A stretch of 64,000 nucleotides of DNA from Paroedura picta. Its lineage: Eukaryota > Chordata > Lepidosauria > Squamata > Gekkonidae. This document shows positions 58,400 to 64,000 of the stretch, piece by piece. The position numbers and the translations under genes are program-made. Location: contig NC_135381.1 in assembly GCF_049243985.1 (NCBI RefSeq), positions 21,562,345 through 21,626,344 on the forward strand, read 5' to 3'. Positions within the stretch are counted from its first letter, which is position 1, and each line of letters begins with the position of its first letter. The notes below the pieces were generated by a model. The model saw nothing but the letters and a program-made list of their open reading frames with translations. It had not been told where the DNA came from and made no database searches.

Positions 58400-58510
58400 T
58401 AGTCTTGGGTCAGTTACAATTCTCTCAGAGCTCTTTCAGCCCCACCAATCTCACAGGGTGCCTGTTTTAGGGAGAGGAAGGGAAGGCAATTGTATGCAGG
58501 GATAAGAAAC
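58400..58510 (+). mobile_element. tRNA-derived SINE, 3' part
   Basis: 'gggtcagttacaattctctc', 'agagctctttcagccccacc' and 'ctcacagggtgcctgtttta' are the body of the SINE family at 61.03 kb. Confidence 0.6.
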
Positions 58511-58860
58511 AAACAAACCCAGTTCTTTAAACAATTGGTAGTCTAACATGCAGTCTTGAGGATGTTTACATTTTTCTCCCTTTAATACTGAAAAGACTAT
58601 GCATAGTTACAAATCATGATGGCAGCCCTTTCCAAATTCTAATTGAGAAAACTAGTGGAAAATGATGACTGCATAAAGGTGATCACACACACACAATACC
58701 TTTATATTGGTATAAAGCAGATTAGCAAAATAAACAGATATCATGTTGCTGTGTCACCTTAGATAGGTTTTATTCTTTGCAGTATTTGTATTGATAGTCA
58801 TGCATACTTATCTTCAATAAATGATTTGTAACTTTTGTGCGTTCTGTTTAAAAATACCTT

Positions 58861-60067
58861 AATGTCACAACACTTACCAATTTGTTGTTGCGTCTCACTT
58901 TATCCTGTTTTCACACTGAAAAAGACGGATCAAAATCTTTATGTAGATGATGGAACATTTCAAGTCTCCTGGCTGTTAAGGGGTGTGTGATCTTCATTTT
59001 TGTATGTTTATGCTGTATTCATGCATGAGAAGTGCCAACTAGTGGAAACAATTTCACACATGTTCATTTAAAAATAGGAAGATTCTTTACTCATATCAAT
59101 AGGAAACTGCCTCCCCTACACCTCTGAGAAGTTGAGCGGGGCTGAATGTGGAATATAACATATCATTTTCCTTCAGCTCAAAATTCCATTTATAATAGAA
59201 TATTAATTTCAGGCCATGATTTTAAAAATCAGCTTCAACAGGGCAAATAGATTAAGTCTTGAAAGGCCCTAGGTCCTAAAATCTGGTTGGAAGTCAAGTT
59301 TTCTCTCAATCTGCATATTCCTCCTTTCCTGAGTTTTCCCTAGTGTTCTGACATCTGTTTATTTTGGGGAGGGAGAGCTGGCTTCAATGTAGTGTAATGA
59401 ACTAAGGAAGGATGCAATGGTTTGTAAGCAGAGCTGACATCTGATGAAACTTCCCCTCGAGTGGTGGTAGGGCCGAGGGCAGCTTCTTGTGATCTAGCCT
59501 GACCCAGGCAGCATCTAGCTTTGTGCGGTACAAATGTACTCACAACGCTTGCAGTGGTAAAGATTACACCTGTGATTAGCAAAAGAGTTATGTGACTAAT
59601 TTTTGCCTACCTAAGCTTCTGAACTTATTTCTGACCATTTCAGGGCATTTCTATATATTGGAATTTGTTCCTTAAATAAGTAATTCTACTGTATTTTTTG
59701 CAAACCATGCCTGATGCTGCTTTGTTCATTGTTCATAGTTTAACATTTAGAACTAACACTAATTGAATATTTTAAAAAATAAATTGGCTGTTGGTTTTTT
59801 TCAGTCTTGCAAGGATGTTGTAGTGGCTAATGTGACAATATAAGGCTGAGGAGACCTATATTTAGACCCCCAATCTGATGCTTGATCATTTTGTCTTGCC
59901 TGCCTTACAGGCTTGCTAGCAGAATGAAATGTGGAGGGGGAGGACTGTGTGTGTGTGTCATACTAAGTCTCTTGGAGGAAAGGTGGAGTAAGAACACTAG
60001 ACACAATTCTAAGTTTAAGAATATTGCCCATTTATAGTTAAAATTTCTATAAAATTTATAGTTAAAA
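58861..60067. other. PHF6-HPRT1 intergenic DNA
   Basis: AT-rich, with a short TG run near 59,947 and a faint SINE-like stretch near 59,840-59,930. No gene recognised. Confidence 0.4.
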
Positions 60068-60262
60068 CAAGCGGCTCCTTGTTGCCGCCATGGGCAGCGG
60101 CCATGCTCCACTGCCACAGCCAGCCGGATGGAGCTTCAGTGCGTCACAGAGGCGCTGGCTGCAGCAGTCAGGCAGGCAGATGTGTGCTGAGAGTGGCAGA
60201 GTGGCGATTGGCCCATATCCAAGCTTGGACATCCGAGACTTGCTCCACTCTCCCCCCAGCCA
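60068..60262. other. Isolated GC-rich islet
   Basis: About 200 bases of GC-rich DNA ('ggcagcggccatgctccact', 'gaggcgctggctgcagcagt') sit in AT-rich surroundings. It could be a GC-rich MITE or a retroposed UTR. A 78-codon frame here has no recognisable domain. Confidence 0.35.
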
Positions 60263-60574
60263 GTTTCCTAAATATTATAAGGACCATGGATAAGATTAGT
60301 CAAGGATTATTTTAAAATAAATAGTTGGATATATGAGCTGAACTACAAGAGGTAAAGCTTTTACACATAAATTATAAAGTTAATGGGACCTGAACATAAA
60401 TACTATTAAGATGGAACTCTCTAAGTCTCATCACTGCCACAACCTTATTCGATGGCCTTGGTCAAGCAACTTTCTCAGCCTGAACATCATATATGTAATA
60501 TGAGGAAACAGCTCTATACCCTAACCTACCTCACTCGACTGTTGTAAAGAGCCCATTGAAGTGCAATACAAATG

Positions 60575-61020
60575 GTCTGGGACCACCACACCTGCAGGAC
60601 TGCCTGTTTCCAAGAGCACGGAGATCCTTGGGGGAACATCTGCTCAGGGCCCTGGCCTTAAAGAGGTGCAGTTGGCTTTGATCAGGGCCTGGGCCTTTTC
60701 AGTCCTGGCTCCAGCCTGGTGGAATGAACTCTGAGGGGAGGTCAGTGCCCTGCAGCACCAAAATTAGTTCTGCAGGTCCTGTAAATTGGAGTTATTCCAA
60801 CCGGCTTATAGTTGAGGCCAAGAATAACATCCACCATAGTAGGCTGGTCTCACTATTGTGGGGGAGAAAGGGAGAAAAACGGGTAGATCAGCTCCTGCCA
60901 AACCTTAGTTCGGATCTTCAGCTGGGGAGCCTGAACTGAAAGCGGTTTTAATTTTTTAATCTTTGTATATGTCTTGCAGTTATTACCAGTCCTGAGCATA
61001 GGAAGGGTGGGATATAAATT
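60575..61020 (+). mobile_element. L2-type LINE 3' end
   Basis: 'ctgctcagggccctggcctt', 'ctggctccagcctggtggaa', 'tgaactctgaggggaggtca' and 'gaagggtgggatataaattt' are typical of the L2 LINE 3' end in reptiles. It is non-coding as it stands. Confidence 0.7.
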
Positions 61021-61030
61021 TATTGTTATG

Positions 61031-61282
61031 AAGAAGAGTTGGTTCTTATATGCCGCTTTTCCCTACGCGAAGGAGGCTCAAAGCGGCTTACAGTCGCCTT
61101 CCCATTCCTCTCCCCACAACAGACACCCTGTGGGGTGGGTGAGGCTGAGAGAGCCCTGATATCACTGCTCGGTCAGAACAGTTTTATCAGTGCCATGGCG
61201 AGCCCAAGGGGGAGCACAGAATCGAACCCGGCATGCCAGATTAGAAGTCCGCACTCCTACCCACTACACCAAACTGGCTCTT
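61031..61282 (-). mobile_element. tRNA-derived SINE, nearly complete
   Basis: The minus strand begins AAGAGCCAGTTTGGTGTAGT, has a B-box-like GGGTTCGATTCTGTG, and ends with GCCGCTTTGAGCC, then GCATATAAGAACC. It is a SINE with Pol III boxes, next to an L2 tail. Other copies lie at 3.84, 8.72, 9.4-10.0 and 58.4 kb. Confidence 0.75.
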
Positions 61283-61612
61283 ATTATTTCTATTTCTTCC
61301 CAACTTCCCTTGGAATGCGTTTTACTCTTTGTCTAATTTCTCCCACAGAATATTTCCTCTTTGCGGCCTTGCAAATAGGAAAGATTGGGTACAACACTTC
61401 TCAAAGGAACCAAAAACCTTTCTAGAGTTGTCAACCAGCACCACACGCACTGCCAACTGCATTTCTCTTAACATTGAGCCATTTCCCTTCGAATTTACAT
61501 CTTTGGCGGTTGCCTCTGGGGATATTTCTCTGGTCTACTTTTAATATCCTTCTAGCGCAGTGTGACTATGTAAATAAAGGAGACCACGGAGGGGGGGGGG
61601 GACACCTACGAG

Positions 61613-61637
61613 CTCTCTCTCTCTCTCTCTCTCTCTG
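61613..61637. repeat. CT microsatellite
   Basis: A (CT)n run beside a G-run, just upstream of the HPRT1 CpG island. Confidence 0.85.
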
Positions 61638-61639
61638 TA

Positions 61640-61941
61640 AGGCCGCAGGTTATGTGAAGGCGGCCGCAGCTGCCTTTCTCCCCTACGAGGCTTCTGAAAG
61701 AGGACCGCATTACTCGCGCCGCAGCGGCCATGTTGAGCGCGGCGGGCTGAAGCGGCCAGGGCAGCCGCCCGGGAAGGGGTAACAGAAGGGGCGGCGCTGA
61801 TAGGGCTGAGGAAGCCGCTGCTCCGCCCCCCCTCCCCCCCCCCGAGCCGGCGGGCAGGTCCCTGCGCCTCGCAGGCAGCCCGGTCTCCGCCGCCGCCGCC
61901 GCCCGCGGGTCCCCAGAGGAGAGCTGCCTGTCGCCGGGGCC
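61640..61941 (+). promoter_or_regulatory. HPRT1: HPRT1 CpG-island promoter and 5' UTR
   Basis: CpG-rich, no TATA box. A YY1-like GGCCATGTTG lies near 61,728 and a GC box CCGCCC near 61,823. GCC repeats lie near 61,890. Known: HPRT1 is a housekeeping gene with a GC-rich, TATA-less promoter. The start site probably lies within 61.75-61.9 kb. Confidence 0.7.
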
Positions 61942-62004
61942 ATGGCCGGCCATAACGCTGTCGACGCCACGACCAGCGGCAAGGGAAGCAGCCCCTGCAT
62001 TGTG
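61942..62004 (+). CDS. HPRT1: Hypoxanthine phosphoribosyltransferase 1, first coding exon
   Basis: The ATG at 61,942 opens 21 codons, MAGHNAVDATTS then GKGSSPCIV, ending in phase 0 at GTG|GTGAGC. Known: mammalian HPRT1 exon 1 also ends in phase 0 at a GTG|GTGAGC junction and encodes MATRSPGVV; the bird protein starts MATHSPCIV. The SPCIV match, junction, CpG promoter and place next to PHF6 all agree. HPRT1 salvages hypoxanthine and guanine to IMP and GMP with PRPP in the cytosol. The exon is 12 codons longer than in mammals, and there is no second in-frame ATG, so the extension belongs to the protein. Later exons lie beyond the window. Confidence 0.9.
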
Positions 62005-63389
62005 GTGAGCGGGAGGGGGCGTGCGGCCTTGCGCTCGGGCCTCCCCCCCCCCCCCTGTGAGGCGCAACGTGCTCTTGAGAGGAAGGAAGGCAGGCAGGCA
62101 GGCAGGCAGGCAGGCCGGGAGGGGATATTGGGGGGGGGGGAGGGTGCGTCTTCCCTGGAGGAAGAAGAGAAAGGTGAACAGCAGACCCGCGAGAAGACTG
62201 GCTGTGTGGACGGGGGTGAGCCTCGGTTTCCCCTTGCGACAGAACGTGGCTTTCCGTTTCAACACAGGTTGAAATTGGGGGGGGGGGAGGACCTATGCCT
62301 GCCTCGTCGTCGTTTCCCCTCCCGTCAAGGGATTCAAGCGAGGGGTGTGCCGGTGGGGTCCTTTTTGAGGGGCGGGAAGGGTGGCATGGGGACCTGGGCT
62401 GCCTGACTGCGAGAGGAGCTGATGCTGGGGGTACAAGGAGGCGTGCGGGTGGGAGACTTCCCGCTTGGACCTCGTTTTAGCTTTGCTCCGCCCTGGGATG
62501 CATTTCGCCTTCGAGGGAGAGGGTGGCAGTGGGGAGGCCCGAGGTGGCACGGAGGGCTTCCCTACCGTCTGAGCATCCCTTCCAGAGGGTAGGAGGTTGT
62601 CTTTCTTCCCCAAGCAGAAGTGGTTGGGAGTGGGGAAAGGGTCGGTTCTGGGAATAAGGGGAGGTTCAGTTATGAAGGTTTTAAGCGATGAAGGGGCATT
62701 GTTCACTCACCTTTACTCCCTTCCCTTAAGATTATCCAGGAAGAATGGGTGGGTCATGTGAAAAGGGGAGGTTAGAACTAGAAATCAGACTTTAAAAATG
62801 TGGGATGTGATGGGTTGGGGACAGAAAACTCCCTGTAGAGGTGCAATTATGTGATTGTGAAGGGGGGCATGGCTAGAGATAATTTTGGTGGATACCTAGG
62901 TTTTTGTTACATGGGCTGAGATTATGTCTAGGCCGGTCGCATAGAGAAAGATGGAGGGTTCATTCCATTTGGAAGGGTGTTCGTATTTGTAGGTCAAAAG
63001 CCCTGCAGGAAGCAGCCAGTATTTATAATTTAATCAAGTTGAGAAGGAAGGTGGTTGTGAAAGTCACCTTAAAGGCCTTTGTTACAGGAGCCCATTGGAG
63101 CTTGGTGGTCGCATGTCCCTAAGTGTAAAGGGACATTCTGGTTTGGGAGGGCCTGCGTGTTTTGTTAGATGGAGTATTTGAAACAAAGGGGGGGGGGGAG
63201 AACAACTATCATTTTTGTTTTTGAAAAAAAAAAGACGCTTTGCATGTCATTACAAGATTCAGTGAGGACATGTTAAATTGGGTTATTTCTTGTTTGTAAG
63301 GGTGTATGTTTGAAGGTCATGTTTGGTGTGATTCTTGCTTGATTTGATCAGTTTAACAGAACTAGCTGTGTCTGGATTTGGATCCAATT
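62005..63389 (+). other. HPRT1: HPRT1 intron 1 (5' part)
   Basis: GC-rich at first, with a GGCA/GGAA microsatellite (about 62,083-62,120) and several G-runs (possible G-quadruplexes), then ordinary intron. No sequence resembling HPRT1 exon 2 (encoding DDEQGYDLD-like residues) was seen. Confidence 0.75.
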
Positions 63390-63400
63390 ACAAATGGAAT

Positions 63401-63677
63401 GAGCCTCTTGTGGCACAGAGTGGTAAGGCAGCTGACATGCTGTCTGAAGCTTTGACCATGAGGCTGGGAGTTCGATCCCAGCAGCCGGCTCAAGGTTGAC
63501 TCAGCCTCCCACCCTTCCAAGGTCGGTAAAATGAGTACCCAGCTTGCTGGGGGGTAAACAGTAATGACTGGGGAAGGCACTGGCAAGGCCACCCTGTATT
63601 GAGTCTGCCAAGAAAACGCTAGAGGGCGTCACCCCAAGGGTCAGACATGACTCAGTGCTTGCACAGGGGATACCTTT
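63401..63677 (+). mobile_element. Sauria SINE in HPRT1 intron 1, with perfect target-site duplication
   Basis: tRNA-like head 'gtggcacagagtggtaaggc' and 'gggagttcgatcccagc', Bov-B-type tail 'gtcagacatgactcagtgct'. The 11-mer acaaatggaat flanks it (63,390-63,400 and 63,678-63,688). Confidence 0.93.
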
Positions 63678-63754
63678 ACAAATGGAATGGTATAACAGAA
63701 CAATGCAATGCCATAACCTTGACCCTATAATAAAAGTATATAATGCTTTGCGTC

Positions 63755-63975
63755 TCCCTGACCTGGATTGCCCAGGCTAGTCTGATCTCATCAGATCCCT
63801 GAAGCTAAGCAAGGGTTAGTCTTTGGATGGGAAGGCTCTAAAAATTACCAGGATCATGAAGCTGAGGCAGGCAATGGTAAGCCACTTCTGAATGCGTGTT
63901 GCCTTGAGAACACCATGAGAACACCATGGATTGTAGCCATAAATCAGACTTGATGGCACTTTCCATCACCTGTAC
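63755..63975 (+). mobile_element. 5S-rRNA-derived SINE (5S-Sauria type)
   Basis: The head 'ctagtctgatctcatcagat', 'ccctgaagctaagcaagggt' and 'ctttggatgggaaggct' follows 5S rRNA (internal promoter A and C boxes). The tail 'gaggcaggcaatggtaagcc' to 'cagacttgatggcactttcc' is SINE body. The 5S part is diverged and continues into non-5S sequence, so it is a SINE and not a 5S gene. Confidence 0.85.
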
Positions 63976-64000
63976 TTTTTTTTAGTACCTTGCAAATCCT

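Larger units (their letters stand above)
54054..58860 (+). other. PHF6: PHF6 3' UTR and possible downstream terminal exon
   Basis: The stop TAG is followed at once by GTATGG, a plausible donor, and 'tttttaaacag' ends at 54,531, a plausible acceptor. The 3' UTR may therefore be spliced, or the sequence may be retained. AATAAA-type signals lie at about 56,577 and 58,816. It contains a family C MITE, a Penelope-like dimer, another terminal repeat and a family A MITE. The true polyadenylation site cannot be fixed from sequence. Confidence 0.5.

Noticed and set aside
63755-63870. 5S rRNA gene
   Set aside because: The 5S-like part is diverged and runs on into SINE body and tail, so it is a 5S-derived SINE.

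Overview
This window is vertebrate nuclear DNA, almost certainly from a squamate reptile (lizard or snake). It carries tRNA-derived Sauria SINEs, a 5S-rRNA-derived (5S-Sauria type) SINE, a Bov-B (RTE) LINE remnant, CR1 and L2-type LINE remnants, SPIN-like hAT transposons and many hAT MITEs. The host genes have spliced vertebrate structure and lie in the order GPC3 - PHF6 - HPRT1, the known tetrapod block (human Xq26). The species cannot be fixed from the sequence.

Layout. (1) 1-560: minus-strand CpG-rich promoter and first coding exon of GPC3, running off the left edge. (2) 0.6-36 kb: intergenic DNA filled with dead repeats. It contains one strong CpG island without an assigned gene (about 14.3-16.5 kb), two SPIN-like elements with target-site duplications, a Penelope-like element at 20.35-21.67 kb, a CR1 LINE at 27.9-28.9 kb, a cluster of palindromic hAT MITEs at 29.9-32.1 kb and a Bov-B remnant at 34.4-35.2 kb. 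Mammals have CCDC160 here; I see no intact CCDC160 frame. (3) 36.0-36.8 kb: CpG island with NRF1-type sites, the likely PHF6 promoter and non-coding exon 1. (4) 42.6-54.05 kb: nine PHF6 coding exons that join in frame to a 364-residue protein. The introns hold an almost perfect 172-bp palindrome, a broken DIRS-type retroelement and several MITEs. (5) 54.05-about 58.9 kb: PHF6 3' UTR and downstream DNA. (6) 59-61.6 kb: repeats. (7) 61.6-62.0 kb: HPRT1 CpG promoter and first coding exon (21 codons), followed by the start of HPRT1 intron 1 to the window end.

The three genes are independent transcription units. GPC3 is a GPI-anchored heparan-sulphate proteoglycan that modulates growth-factor signalling. 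PHF6 is a nuclear and nucleolar double-ePHD chromatin protein. HPRT1 is the cytosolic purine-salvage enzyme. They are linked by ancient synteny, not by a shared pathway.

I found no clearly new molecular system. The observations most worth follow-up are hammerhead-ribozyme-like cores in Penelope-like terminal repeats that move as palindromic dimers, half-length MITEs with perfect target-site duplications, the long palindrome in a PHF6 intron, the longer HPRT1 N-terminus, and the unassigned CpG island.
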